The notes under the pieces: generated by a model | Seen by the model: only the letters and a program-made list of their open reading frames with translations | Databases searched by the model: none | What the model was told of the DNA's origin: nothing | Translations under genes and position numbers: made by a program | Part shown: piece after piece, positions 27,501 through 36,020 of the stretch | Layout of the letters: each line of letters opens with the position of its first letter | How positions within the stretch are numbered: the first letter of the stretch is position 1 | DNA from: Flavobacterium orientale | Lineage (GTDB): Bacteria; Bacteroidota; Bacteroidia; Flavobacteriales; Flavobacteriaceae | Assembly: GCF_014638005.1 (NCBI RefSeq) | Contig: NZ_BMFG01000009.1 | Coordinates: 60,444 to 124,443 of the forward strand | Length of the DNA: 64,000 nucleotides | Reading direction: 5' to 3'

Positions 27501-28280
27501 GTTAGTTATAGTTCCAGTAAATAGCCCATTAGGAATTACATCATTTATAACTATTGGAGTGCCACCTCCCGGAGGAAAAATTGTATATTCAACTTGCACT
27601 GGATATGAAATTATACTATTGGTTACCGCACCATAAAAATTACTTACTGTTATTGTGTTACAAGAAGGCAAAACAGTATTTGGAAAGCCTACCGGGTCTA
27701 TGATGATTGCTAAATTATTGGCTTGTAATGTAAACGTTTGTACAATTGCATCACCACAAGCATCAAAAACTCTAATTTGATAAAGTCCGGCGGTTAAATT
27801 GGTGAAAACATTTGAAGCTTGAGGAGCAATAATTATAGGTCCTGCAAATATTTCGTATAAAACAGCATTCCCATTTATTACATTTACAGTAATTTTACCA
27901 TCAAATCCACAATTTTCCTTTACTGATTGTAATGTGTAAGTTAGCGATTGAATCAAGTTTTGAATTGTAATATCAACTTGTTGAGAACCAGACTCTGAAC
28001 CTAACGATTGTGTAGCAATAACTCTATAATTTCCTGCATTTAATCCCGTTAAAGATGGAGTTTGCAAAATAGCTATTGGTGTAGTTAAATTGGGCAGCAA
28101 AAATACGGCATAACTCATAGTTGCTCCCGGAGTAGTTTCGGAAACACTAAAACTTAACGTCCCATTTCCTAAGCATGTTTCATTTGTTGCGTTAACCTGA
28201 AATGTAAAATTACCAATCTGTGCAAAACTATTGTTTGACAAAAAAATAAAAAGAACAATAAAGAAATGTTGAAATTTCAT
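24522..28280 (-). CDS. Large secreted protein with T9SS type B sorting domain
   Basis: A 1,252-aa surface or secreted protein. Signal peptide residues 1-20 (ending NSFAQ). The body is a string of beta-sandwich repeats (Ig/PKD-like) with motifs such as VTDNLGC, FTDSCGNV and ITDFCGTT, a cysteine in most repeats. The last ~80 residues start SPNGDGANDTFD and end GWVYLIREN: the type B (gliding-motility associated) sorting domain used by large adhesins. Function is probably adhesion or surface display. Its stop lies one base from the convergent ABC gene. Confidence 0.9.
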   Translation of the reverse strand: MKFQHFFIVLFIFLSNNSFAQIGNFTFQVNATNETCLGNGTLSFSVSETTPGATMSYAVFLLPNLTTPIAILQTPSLTGLNAGNYRVIATQSLGSESGSQQVDITIQNLIQSLTYTLQSVKENCGFDGKITVNVINGNAVLYEIFAGPIIIAPQASNVFTNLTAGLYQIRVFDACGDAIVQTFTLQANNLAIIIDPVGFPNTVLPSCNTITVSNFYGAVTNSIISYPVQVEYTIFPPGGGTPIVINDVIPNGLFTGTITNNIPFFNGQTYTYIIKFTDSCGNVFTRNNTVNKAMEIIVNTTEVGCLGMVLRLSPNNYLSPYTVSFIQAPSGFNPTQANLSHPGPFSDDFVYYGSGSNPIPYGLYEVLITDFCGTTKTVIVEVFSESLPPNIITNVECEITDQSFIQIAAIPPTTIVDVTLLVAPSSYPNTVPENLSAYIVDGIFKLDENVFLGLYVFEVLDSCGVTHFLSSDVQLENVFEYEFAQRPGCEIGFGGIRLLAENEVIGVILANAPATFQGTLPLNLSSNVNAANIFNFGTVPAGDYTFVFEYLCNDVHLFSTEIITIEGYQITTNEMSLFENCGSFDLQFQHVSNGNLLQAFWLQKQNTTTGQWGHPITGVAYPQNTVPTSSNSIFLNVNSLNLNIAATGNFRILKRFQTFNLSGATQECIAVLHEFEFIDGPRIIDVKSFLCSNGNLDTFVIAEGVPPLTYRITEKNGVPFVINNNTSNLFLNLEPAIYNFQVQDNCGNIVNSLYEITPLSPLVISVTELCDGQNGLMSVPNYPFFTYQWYKTSTPTQILSSSNQLFFTPFDSAIHSGDYVVSISSQNQNSCSNQLLTITLDPNSGAPNAGQNANVSFCQSNQNINLFSLFSSNYDSNGVWTDLSDSGALSGSNVDTSLLTPGIYQFQYTVFGFCNQSSQSIITIQINAIPSLPVITSTTPICEGDQIQLTTPTINNATYHWFGPNGYESNLQNPIITNSTLLDEGNYFLYVSVNGCDSEIASIVIEINPTPVFDISGDNLLCNNQSSLLTINPINFTIEESDYNWYLNGVFISSESTGTLEIFEPGIYSVEANLGDCVVSETFTVEERIIDIPINVEIVCINNRKTITLLNAADLTDYTISWTGPDGFTSQEAILDITGLSPGNYEITVTDNLGCSSNSSFEIDSTNCKIPKGVSPNGDGANDTFDLSDFDVLKVKIFNRYGMLMYEMNNYVNQWHGQDYNGNLLPTATYYYLIHFVDGSHKTGWVYLIREN

Positions 28281-28325
28281 TAAAAATAGATAATCTCAAA
28301 AATAACAAAATTATCAGATAATTCA

Positions 28326-30695
28326 CTATTTCTTTTTAAACAATTTTCCAATTAATTTTCTAACATCGTCCAAACGCTCTAAATTTTCTGTAAAAGTATC
28401 CAATGCTCCGGGGTTTTTTAAATCAATACGAGTTGAACCTTCAATTCCTGTTTGAAGGGGATAAATAAGAATTACATTGTTCTTGTTAAAATATTTATTC
28501 ATGTAACCCGGAATATTTTGCATTGTCGCGTTGTATGATAAATTTGGTTTGCGACTCATGATTACCACAAAAGCATCGTCTTTATTTAAATTTCTAGACA
28601 AAATCAAAAAGTCTTCCCAGTCAGTAAAAATATTGAAATCAGCATCAACAGGATGCTTTGAGTGGACATCTTTGATTAGATTTATAGTTGTCTCACTTGC
28701 ATAAAATATAATTTTTGAGCCTGTATTTTTTCCTAAATTCCAAATTTTTAACAACCAAAACGGAAATCCGATTTCACGCTCTGCTCGTTCAGGAATAATA
28801 ACCAAATGACGTTTTATTGTAGCTATGGGTTGTACTGATTTATATATGAAAGTTGTAGCGTTACATTTATTCAAAACACCATCTGTTAATGGACCATACA
28901 AGCTATCGGTAGAACCTAAGCTTTCTGTTTGACCAAGAATGATGTCTGATATTTTTTGTTCTCTAACCACACTTGTAATTCCGTTTAAAATATTCAAATC
29001 ATATCGCATCAACATGTTTAATCTATTGTCTGTAGCAGAAGCAACCACTGCAGCCTTGTCTACAATTTTTTTTGCTTTTGATTCTTTGGATAATGAAGAT
29101 GAGTTATTATTTATGACATTTAATGCAAACAAACCTGTTTTGTTTTTCTTAGATTTCATAGTAACTGCCAATTGAATCAATTCTTCAACGGTGTCAATAT
29201 TTTTCATCGGAATAAGAATACGTTCATCACCATCTGTAGGTTTTCCTTCTTCTTGTTCGTCAGAATCATCATCCATTAATGCAATGTTGTAAGCCCCTTT
29301 TTGAGCTACAAATGATGCAATGGTACACGTAATCAAAATCATTAAAATGGTACCATTCAAAACATTTTCATTCAAGAGTCGGTTAGGCATTTTAATATCT
29401 ACTAATTTCCCTTCGACAAAAACCATTTCTGTTTTATCTGTTAACTTATAAGTTCCGTCAGCCGGTAAATTTTGCATTAAAGCATCAGAACCAATTTTTG
29501 GGATTTCTCCTTTTTCTAAATTTTGAAATAATAATTGTGAATTGTCTTCTGTTGATAATTTATTACTTTTTAAATGAACTTCATTATACTCCGGAACACT
29601 ATCATAACCAATTATAATATTAAAACCAACCAAAACAGCAGCAAGTGTAGCCGCTGCTTGAGCATTACTTAAACCGAAAATCAGTCGTCTTTCATCGCGA
29701 GTATACCCAAATATCTTTTGGGTTATCCAAGCCGGTAAATATTTACCGATAATTGCACATGCTGTCATGATTCCGGCAACCTGCAACGTGTTCCAATCTT
29801 TAATAAAAGCTTTATAATCAATCAACATTCCAACTCCAATAAGAAAGAAAGGAATAAACAAAGCATTCCCCACAAATTCAATTCGATTCATTAAAGGCGA
29901 AGTATGTGGAATTAATCTATTCAATGCTAATCCGGCTAAGAAAGCTCCAATAATTGCTTCAATTCCGGCTAATTCCGCTAGTGTGCATCCTAAAAAAACC
30001 ATTGCTAACACAAAGATGTATTGCGAAATATTATCATCAAATCGCTTAAAAAACCATCGACCAATAATTGGAAAAATTAGCATCACAACTAAACCAAAAA
30101 CGATTACGGAAACCCCTAAACGAATCCAAAACTCTTGATTAATTTCACCTACTTGCATTCCGGCAATAACGGCTAACACCAAAAGGGCAAGCGTATCGGT
30201 AATCATCGTTCCTCCTACAGTTACATTTACTGCTCGGTTTTTGGCAACACCCAATTTACTAACAATCGGATAGGCAATCAAAGTGTGAGAGGCAAACATA
30301 CTGGCTAGTAAAACCGAGGTTGCAATTGAAAATCCTAAGACATAATAACCGGCTAATGTTCCAATTGTCATAGGAATAGAAAAGGTAAGCAACCCGAAAA
30401 CCAAACTTTTACCACTATTTTTTTTAAATTCTGCTAAATCGATTTCCAATCCCGCTAGAAACATAATGTACTGTAAACCAACGGTTCCAAATAAAATGAT
30501 ACTCATGTCGCGAGCAATCAAATTGAAACCATTTGGTCCAATGATAGCTCCGGCAATAATTAATCCGATAAGGTGCGGAATTCTTAATTTGTTTAATAAA
30601 ATTGGAGCAAATAAAATAATGAATAGTATTAATGAAAACAATAATACTGGGTTCTTTAGGGGTAAAGTAAAATCTATACCAATTAAAAAAATCAT
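28326..30695 (-). CDS. CPA2-family cation:proton antiporter with Usp-like C-terminal domain
   Basis: A 789-aa protein. Residues ~15-360 and 445-465 are the membrane antiporter (Na+/H+ exchanger fold, KefB-like, with MFLAGLEIDL and IGAFLAGLALNR). Between two helices lies a hydrophilic insertion (about 365-445). Residues ~490-789 are soluble and look like tandem universal-stress folds (RILIPMKNIDTVEELIQLA; RHLVIIPERAE). It probably exchanges K+ or Na+ for H+ across the inner membrane. Its start is 5 bases after the DUF389 stop, so the two are cotranscribed. Confidence 0.86.
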   Translation of the reverse strand: MIFLIGIDFTLPLKNPVLLFSLILFIILFAPILLNKLRIPHLIGLIIAGAIIGPNGFNLIARDMSIILFGTVGLQYIMFLAGLEIDLAEFKKNSGKSLVFGLLTFSIPMTIGTLAGYYVLGFSIATSVLLASMFASHTLIAYPIVSKLGVAKNRAVNVTVGGTMITDTLALLVLAVIAGMQVGEINQEFWIRLGVSVIVFGLVVMLIFPIIGRWFFKRFDDNISQYIFVLAMVFLGCTLAELAGIEAIIGAFLAGLALNRLIPHTSPLMNRIEFVGNALFIPFFLIGVGMLIDYKAFIKDWNTLQVAGIMTACAIIGKYLPAWITQKIFGYTRDERRLIFGLSNAQAAATLAAVLVGFNIIIGYDSVPEYNEVHLKSNKLSTEDNSQLLFQNLEKGEIPKIGSDALMQNLPADGTYKLTDKTEMVFVEGKLVDIKMPNRLLNENVLNGTILMILITCTIASFVAQKGAYNIALMDDDSDEQEEGKPTDGDERILIPMKNIDTVEELIQLAVTMKSKKNKTGLFALNVINNNSSSLSKESKAKKIVDKAAVVASATDNRLNMLMRYDLNILNGITSVVREQKISDIILGQTESLGSTDSLYGPLTDGVLNKCNATTFIYKSVQPIATIKRHLVIIPERAEREIGFPFWLLKIWNLGKNTGSKIIFYASETTINLIKDVHSKHPVDADFNIFTDWEDFLILSRNLNKDDAFVVIMSRKPNLSYNATMQNIPGYMNKYFNKNNVILIYPLQTGIEGSTRIDLKNPGALDTFTENLERLDDVRKLIGKLFKKK

Positions 30696-30700
30696 TTTCG

Positions 30701-32095
30701 CTAATTTAGTCTTTCAATTTCTAATTTATCTGTTTGTAGTTTTAATCGCAACCATTTTTGAATCTTAGCTTCGTCATTTGTCTTATTTCTTTCACTAGTT
30801 GACTTGCTCCATTTTAAATAAATGATTGGTAACGTATCCATTTTTTTAAAATTCGTCTTAATCAATTTAGAAAAAGCAATCTCTTCAACGTTTGTGTAAT
30901 TTATTTTAATTTCATTCGCAATTTGATCGAATGGAACTTTACTTTTTTCACTTAAATATAATTGCTTTTGTAAAAGTAAAAGTTCTTTTTCTTGTCGAAC
31001 AATTATTTCCTCTTTATTATTCAAATTTTGTTGTGAAGTATAATAGGTAGATTCCAATTTTTCCAACATCGTTTGTGTTTCTAAATTTTCAACACTTTGA
31101 GCTATTTCAAATTCAACTCCACCATACCCTTGTTTTTCTAATTTTTCCTTCCATTTATTTACTAATGAAATAGTTACAGATTTTCCAACTGTGGCAAAAG
31201 CAACTGTTTTATCGTTATAACTGATTTGTTGATTTAAGAGAATCACATCATTATTTTCTCTAAATTCACTTAAAATCAGATTCACTTTTCGTTCAAAATC
31301 TGATTTTTTATATAATCCGTAAAACATATAAATACTTGGTGCTAAAATCAAAAATGCGATAAAATAAAGGACTTGCGAAATTCGTTTTCGTTTAGAAGAA
31401 TTCAAATATTCCTTCATCGGAAACTTCAACGATTTTACAATGATAAAAGTCGCTAATGCTATAAAAATTGTATTAATCGCAAATAAGAATAATGCTCCTC
31501 CAAAAAACATCCACTTACCTGTTGCTAAACCATAACCTGCTGTACAAAGCGGTGGCATCAAAGCAGTTGCAATGGCAACACCTGCTATAGTATTAATTTG
31601 TTTGTTTCTTCTACTTAATGCTACAATTAAAGCCAAACCTCCGGCAAAAGCAATGATAACATCACGAACGTCAGGATAAGTTCTGGCTATTAATTCCGGT
31701 GTTTCATCTTGGAAAATTGGTATACTAAAAAACAAAAAAGAAGTAAATAAAGCCAAAACAACCATTATTCCGAAGTTCTTAATGGCTTTTCGCATTAAAT
31801 CAACATCGTTGATTCCTAAAGACAATCCAATTCCAACAATTGGCCCCATCAAAGGAGAAATTAACATCGCTCCAATTACTACGGCTGCTGAACTTGTGTT
31901 TAAACCTGCCGATGCAATTAAAATGGAGAAAATTAATACCCATGCACCTTGACCTTTGATGGAAATTCCTGCTTTTACTTCTTCAATCGTAGATTCGTGA
32001 TTGGTATCCTCACGGATGTCTAAAGTTGACTTTAATAAAATTTTAAAATTTAACCACAACGTTTTTATAGGTGTATTTGGCGTATCATCTTTCAT
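30701..32095 (-). CDS. DUF389 family membrane protein
   Basis: A 464-aa protein. Residues ~40-260 carry the DUF389 membrane domain (six or so helices; motifs GLNTSSAAVVIGAMLISPLMGP and GVAIATALMPPLC). The C-terminal 200 residues are soluble, with a coiled coil around 325-375 and a beta-rich end. Function of the family is not established. It is the first gene of a pair with the CPA2 antiporter, 17 bases after manC on the same strand. Confidence 0.88.
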   Translation of the reverse strand: MKDDTPNTPIKTLWLNFKILLKSTLDIREDTNHESTIEEVKAGISIKGQGAWVLIFSILIASAGLNTSSAAVVIGAMLISPLMGPIVGIGLSLGINDVDLMRKAIKNFGIMVVLALFTSFLFFSIPIFQDETPELIARTYPDVRDVIIAFAGGLALIVALSRRNKQINTIAGVAIATALMPPLCTAGYGLATGKWMFFGGALFLFAINTIFIALATFIIVKSLKFPMKEYLNSSKRKRISQVLYFIAFLILAPSIYMFYGLYKKSDFERKVNLILSEFRENNDVILLNQQISYNDKTVAFATVGKSVTISLVNKWKEKLEKQGYGGVEFEIAQSVENLETQTMLEKLESTYYTSQQNLNNKEEIIVRQEKELLLLQKQLYLSEKSKVPFDQIANEIKINYTNVEEIAFSKLIKTNFKKMDTLPIIYLKWSKSTSERNKTNDEAKIQKWLRLKLQTDKLEIERLN

Positions 32096-32112
32096 GAAAT
32101 TTATGTTTTTAA

Positions 32113-33168
32113 TTATGGAAGTGAACTAACGATTCTCTTGATATCTTGTTCTTTATTTTTAGGGTAGATTAACAAAACATCGCCTTGATCCACCACAATA
32201 TAGTCATTTAAACCATCTATGATTACTAATTTTTTATTTTCGGTACGAATAATATTATTTGAAGTATTTTCTGAAATTAGAGTTGCATTTAAAACCGCAT
32301 TATTTTTACCGTCTTTCTCTAATTTTTCATGTAATGAACCCCACGTTCCTAAATCATTCCAATCGAAAGTGGCGGGTAAAACATACACATTTTTAGCCTT
32401 TTCTAAAATGGCATAATCAATTGAAATATCTTCCGCTAAAGCATACTTTTGATTGATAAACTCTTTTTCATTTGATGTATTGTATGTTTCAAAACCTTCC
32501 AAAAACAATTGATTCATTTGAGGCTGAAAAGTGGAAAAAGCTTCTGTAATTGATTTAACAGACCAGATGAAAATTCCGCCATTCCAAAGGAAATTACCAC
32601 TTTCTAAAAAAGATTTTGCTGTTTCGTAATTTGGTTTTTCACGGAATTGATTTACTTTTTTAATGGAATTTGAGTCTGCTTTATCAAATTCTATGTAACC
32701 AAAACCAGTATTTGGAAAAGTAGGTTGAATTCCTAATGTCATCAACGCATTTTCGTGTTGACAATAATCAAAACATTGTTGCAAATTTGCGATAAATGCT
32801 GTTTCATCTTCAACCCAGTGATCACTTGGAGCTACAACCATCACAGCATCGGGATTCATTTTTTGAATTTTTAGCGAAGCATATAAAATACAAGGAGCTG
32901 TGTTTCGCATCGCCGGTTCCAATAAAACTTGCTCTTGTTTTACCATTGGCAATTGAGTAAGAACCAAATCATTGTATTTTTCATTGGTTAAAATCAATAT
33001 ATTTTCGGTTGGAATTAATTTTGATAAACGACTGAATGTTTTTTGAATCAACGTCTCACCCGATCCTAACATATCGTGAAATTGTTTAGGAAAATCTGTT
33101 GTAGAAACCGGCCAAAAACGTGAGCCAACTCCACCGGCCATTAATATTGCATAGTAATTTTTGTTCAT
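32113..33168 (-). CDS. manC: Mannose-1-phosphate guanylyltransferase
   Basis: Makes GDP-mannose from mannose-1-phosphate and GTP for surface glycan synthesis. The nucleotidyl site is GGVGSRFWPVS (residues 12-22), with FREKP, the catalytic-loop VVAPSDHWV and ATFDWNDLGTWGS. At 351 aa it is the single-function form, without the C-terminal isomerase found in the long type. Heads a minus-strand run with DUF389 and the antiporter. Two arrays of 8-bp repeats sit just upstream of its ATG. Confidence 0.95.
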   Translation of the reverse strand: MNKNYYAILMAGGVGSRFWPVSTTDFPKQFHDMLGSGETLIQKTFSRLSKLIPTENILILTNEKYNDLVLTQLPMVKQEQVLLEPAMRNTAPCILYASLKIQKMNPDAVMVVAPSDHWVEDETAFIANLQQCFDYCQHENALMTLGIQPTFPNTGFGYIEFDKADSNSIKKVNQFREKPNYETAKSFLESGNFLWNGGIFIWSVKSITEAFSTFQPQMNQLFLEGFETYNTSNEKEFINQKYALAEDISIDYAILEKAKNVYVLPATFDWNDLGTWGSLHEKLEKDGKNNAVLNATLISENTSNNIIRTENKKLVIIDGLNDYIVVDQGDVLLIYPKNKEQDIKRIVSSLP

Positions 33169-33172
33169 TTTA

Positions 33173-33212
33173 TGAGTTGCTGAGTTGCTGAGACTCTGAG
33201 TTACTGAGTTTT
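33173..33212 (-). repeat. 8-bp tandem repeat upstream of manC, block 1
   Basis: On the plus strand there are five 8-bp units: TGAGTTGC, TGAGTTGC, TGAGACTC, TGAGTTAC, TGAGTTTT. The block begins 4 bases before the manC start codon, in ribosome-binding position. Confidence 0.8.
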
Positions 33213-33231
33213 TAGTTGTTACAAATATAGT

Positions 33232-33271
33232 AAAGTTGCGGAGTTACTGAGTAGCTAAGTTGCTGAGTTTT
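33232..33271 (-). repeat. 8-bp tandem repeat upstream of manC, block 2
   Basis: Five more 8-bp units: AAAGTTGC, GGAGTTAC, TGAGTAGC, TAAGTTGC, TGAGTTTT (plus strand). Like block 1 it ends TGAGTTTT. It contains the stop codon and the last seven codons (LSNLATQ) of the next gene. Confidence 0.8.
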
Positions 33272-33699
33272 TTAATGATTGAAATAAAAAGATTGAAAAC
33301 AAATAACAATTGCAAGCCTGCAAAAAATAATAATGAAACTATAATTCTAAAATTATAATCAATTGAATCAAAAAGCGGAAAATCTTCTACCGAATTAACC
33401 AAATGCAAATAGTAAAAAAATAATCCTATGAAAATCAATGAACCATAAACATGAACTAAGGAAAGAATAGAAACGAATTTAATTTTAAAAAAATCAAACA
33501 CAAAATAAAATAATCCTGTTGTTGAAAAAATAAGACATAATAAAATAAAACTATGTTGACGAGAAATGATATAATAAGTGTCATGAACATTTATATCTAA
33601 TATTTCATTTTTATCACCTATATAAGACAATACCAAAAACAAAATTGAAGCTAAAAGCAAAAAGAAATAAGATTTGTTTTTGAGTAATTTTAAAATCAT
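33244..33699 (-). CDS. Small membrane protein resembling C-terminal helices of haem-copper oxidase subunit I
   Basis: A 151-aa protein with four membrane helices (about 10-27, 46-68, 74-98, 118-142). Residues 39-49 (HDTYYIISRQH) match the COX1 segment HDTYYVVAHFH, which holds the haem-ligand histidines; here the first His is Arg47 and the second is kept (His49). Later residues also follow COX1 order (two more helices separated by a charged loop). It is far too short to be an oxidase. It could be a derived fragment family; function unknown. Its extreme C-terminus is encoded by the 8-bp repeat. Confidence 0.6.
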   Translation of the reverse strand: MILKLLKNKSYFFLLLASILFLVLSYIGDKNEILDINVHDTYYIISRQHSFILLCLIFSTTGLFYFVFDFFKIKFVSILSLVHVYGSLIFIGLFFYYLHLVNSVEDFPLFDSIDYNFRIIVSLLFFAGLQLLFVFNLFISIIKKLSNLATQ

Positions 33700-33716
33700 A
33701 AATCGTTATTAATTAA

Positions 33717-34319
33717 TTATCCCGGAATAATCTCCACTTCAGCATTCGCATTAAACAAATATAACTTTCCGGTTTGTACTTCGAGACATTCATAGCGTTT
33801 GACCCGAAGTCCTTTTTTTTGAAAAACTTTCCCGTTCTTAATTCTGAAATAACTTCCGGAAGGCACTTCGTGAATAAAATGAATATCGGGTTTTCGTTCA
33901 TCAAATTGTTTCAACGCAAAAGCCAATCGTGCATCAGTATCGCTACTGGCGGTTGGATTTCTAAAATGATTGGCTATTAATGGCAAAACCGAATTCGGAA
34001 AAATCTCCGGTCGAATAAACGGAATCATCAACCGTTGAAAGGTAATTTTCCACTCATTTCCGTGTGGTTTGATGTTTCTGCCATATTTTTCAAAAGCAGC
34101 TAAATGAGCAATTTCATGAACCAACGTAATCAAAAAACGGTATTTATTCAAATTAGCATTCACCGTGATTTGATGTTTTCCTGATGGATGTCTTCTATAA
34201 TCTCCATGACGTGTCACCCGTTCGTTTACAATTTTTAAATGAACTGAATTGGTTTTGATTAACTCAAAAACCGATTCTACCGCATGCTCGGGAAGATATT
34301 TTAAGAGGACTTCGCTCAT
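33717..34319 (-). CDS. SprT-like zinc metallopeptidase-domain protein
   Basis: A 200-aa SprT/Spartan-like protein. The zinc motif HEIAHLAAFEKYG (HExxH) is followed by a third His in KPHGNEWK. The C-terminal half carries a zinc-ribbon-like beta region without an obvious CxxC pair. In eukaryotes SprT-type enzymes cleave DNA-protein crosslinks; the bacterial role is poorly defined. The gene lies 16 bases downstream of the SDR gene on the same strand. Confidence 0.88.
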   Translation of the reverse strand: MSEVLLKYLPEHAVESVFELIKTNSVHLKIVNERVTRHGDYRRHPSGKHQITVNANLNKYRFLITLVHEIAHLAAFEKYGRNIKPHGNEWKITFQRLMIPFIRPEIFPNSVLPLIANHFRNPTASSDTDARLAFALKQFDERKPDIHFIHEVPSGSYFRIKNGKVFQKKGLRVKRYECLEVQTGKLYLFNANAEVEIIPG

Positions 34320-34335
34320 TTAGTTGTTGAAATAA

Positions 34336-35013
34336 TTACGGCGTGGATGAACTTACCTGCAACACTTTCCCATTATAATATTTATTTCCGTTTAACGAAA
34401 AATCATAAATATAATCGGCCATTTCTTTGGCAGAAAGTGGTGCTTGATATCCCGGAAAAGCTTCGTGCAACATTTCGGTTTGAACGGCTCCTAAAGCCAA
34501 CGCATTAAACGAAATTCCTTCTTCTTTATATTCTTCTGCCAACAATTCCGACAAAGTGATAACTGCTCCTTTACTGGAAGAATAAGCGGCTAAACCGGCA
34601 AACTTTGAACTTCCTTGAACACCGCCCATCGAACTAATCGATACCACATGGCTTCCCTTTTTCAAAAACGGCAAACAAATTCGAGTTAAATTGGCAACAC
34701 CAAAAACATTTACTTTGTAAACCATTTCAAAATCGGCTTGTGTTAATTGTAAAAATGGTTTTAGCACCAAACAACCGGCATTGTGAATGAGTACATCTAC
34801 ATTTTTCCAAGTCTGCGAAATGAATTCTGTTATTAAATTCAATCCGCTCTCTTCTGATAAATCAACTACTAAACAAGTTATATTTGGATGTTCGATTAGT
34901 TCTTTTACTGTTTTTCGTGAAATGGCCAACACTTGATGACCTTCATTGGCAAATTGTAATGCTAATTCAAATCCAATTCCGCGAGAAGTTCCGGTGATGA
35001 TGATATTTTTCAA
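34336..35013 (-). CDS. SDR family NAD(P)-dependent oxidoreductase
   Basis: A 225-aa Rossmann short-chain dehydrogenase. The cofactor turn is TGTSRGIGFEL, NAG appears in IHNAGCL, the catalytic Ser is in SISSMGG and the YxxxK pair in YSSSKGAV. Substrate unknown. Start ATG is 5 bases after the M28 peptidase stop, so the genes M28, SDR and SprT look cotranscribed. Confidence 0.92.
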   Translation of the reverse strand: MKNIIITGTSRGIGFELALQFANEGHQVLAISRKTVKELIEHPNITCLVVDLSEESGLNLITEFISQTWKNVDVLIHNAGCLVLKPFLQLTQADFEMVYKVNVFGVANLTRICLPFLKKGSHVVSISSMGGVQGSSKFAGLAAYSSSKGAVITLSELLAEEYKEEGISFNALALGAVQTEMLHEAFPGYQAPLSAKEMADYIYDFSLNGNKYYNGKVLQVSSSTP

Positions 35014-35018
35014 TTTCT

Positions 35019-35993
35019 TTATTTTTTTAAAACAATTTCTTTTTCTGAAGCATTGACCATTTTAGTCACAATCGGCAACATTTCCTGAATATAATCGGTC
35101 ATAAATTCAGTATTCATTTGGCTAAAATCATCTGAAACATGATGATAATATTCATAATTTTCAAAGTCAAAAGTACTAACCGTTTGAGCCGGAACATTAA
35201 ACTCTAAGAAAAACGGAAAATTATCGGAAGCCATAAATAATCTGTAATGTAATTCCGCTTGTAAAAATCCAACTGTCTTTTTTCCGGCATATTCATTCAA
35301 TTTTTCTGCCATATTTGATTTATTATAACCAGTGATGTAGGTTAAAAAATCACGTTTCATTGGCACTCCAATCATTTCAAAATTCAGCATACTATACAAA
35401 TTAAAATTTTCACTTTTTAACTTTGCTGCCAAATGTCTTGAACCTAACAACCCTTTTTCTTCACCCGAAAAAAAGACAAATAGAATACTTCGTTTATTGT
35501 TTTTTTGGGATGAAAAATAGCGAGCAATTTCTGCCACTGCTAAACATCCTGTAGCATTATCATTAGCTCCGTTTGCAATGGAATCCTTTTCAACTTTTTT
35601 ATCAATTATACCGATATGATCATAATGAGCACTAAAAATGATGAATTCGTCTTTTAATTTTGGATCTGTTCCTTCCAAAAACCCAACAATGTTGTAAGCT
35701 GATTTTTCAAAATTAGAAAGTTTGTCACGATACGATTCAAAATAGGGTGAAATCGACAAACTCTTAAAATAATTTTCTAAATGAACAGCCGCTAATTCTC
35801 CTCCTTTGGTTCCGGTATATCTTCCTTCCAACAAATCGGAGGTAAGGTATTCTAATCGTGTTGAAACAGAATCTTTACTCACACTATAAACCATTTTTTC
35901 TGAAACCGCCACAGAAGCAGATTGCGAAAAAATGGGTAAAACAAAAAGCATTGAAAATAATCCTGAAATTGAAATGTATTTAATAGAATTCAT
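35019..35993 (-). CDS. M28 family zinc aminopeptidase (exported)
   Basis: A 324-aa exported aminopeptidase. The signal peptide ends at about residue 24 (LPIFSQS). Zinc ligands fit M28: His in SAHYDHIG, Asp in NGANDNATG, the Glu pair in SGEEKGLLG, and further Asp and His downstream. I start at 35993 (MNSIKYIS); nine extra in-frame codons upstream do not look like signal sequence. A strong hairpin (36021-36052) lies just upstream and separates it from the previous gene. Confidence 0.92.
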   Translation of the reverse strand: MNSIKYISISGLFSMLFVLPIFSQSASVAVSEKMVYSVSKDSVSTRLEYLTSDLLEGRYTGTKGGELAAVHLENYFKSLSISPYFESYRDKLSNFEKSAYNIVGFLEGTDPKLKDEFIIFSAHYDHIGIIDKKVEKDSIANGANDNATGCLAVAEIARYFSSQKNNKRSILFVFFSGEEKGLLGSRHLAAKLKSENFNLYSMLNFEMIGVPMKRDFLTYITGYNKSNMAEKLNEYAGKKTVGFLQAELHYRLFMASDNFPFFLEFNVPAQTVSTFDFENYEYYHHVSDDFSQMNTEFMTDYIQEMLPIVTKMVNASEKEIVLKK

Positions 35994-36020
35994 AGAATTG
36001 GTTTTGCGATAAAAATACAA

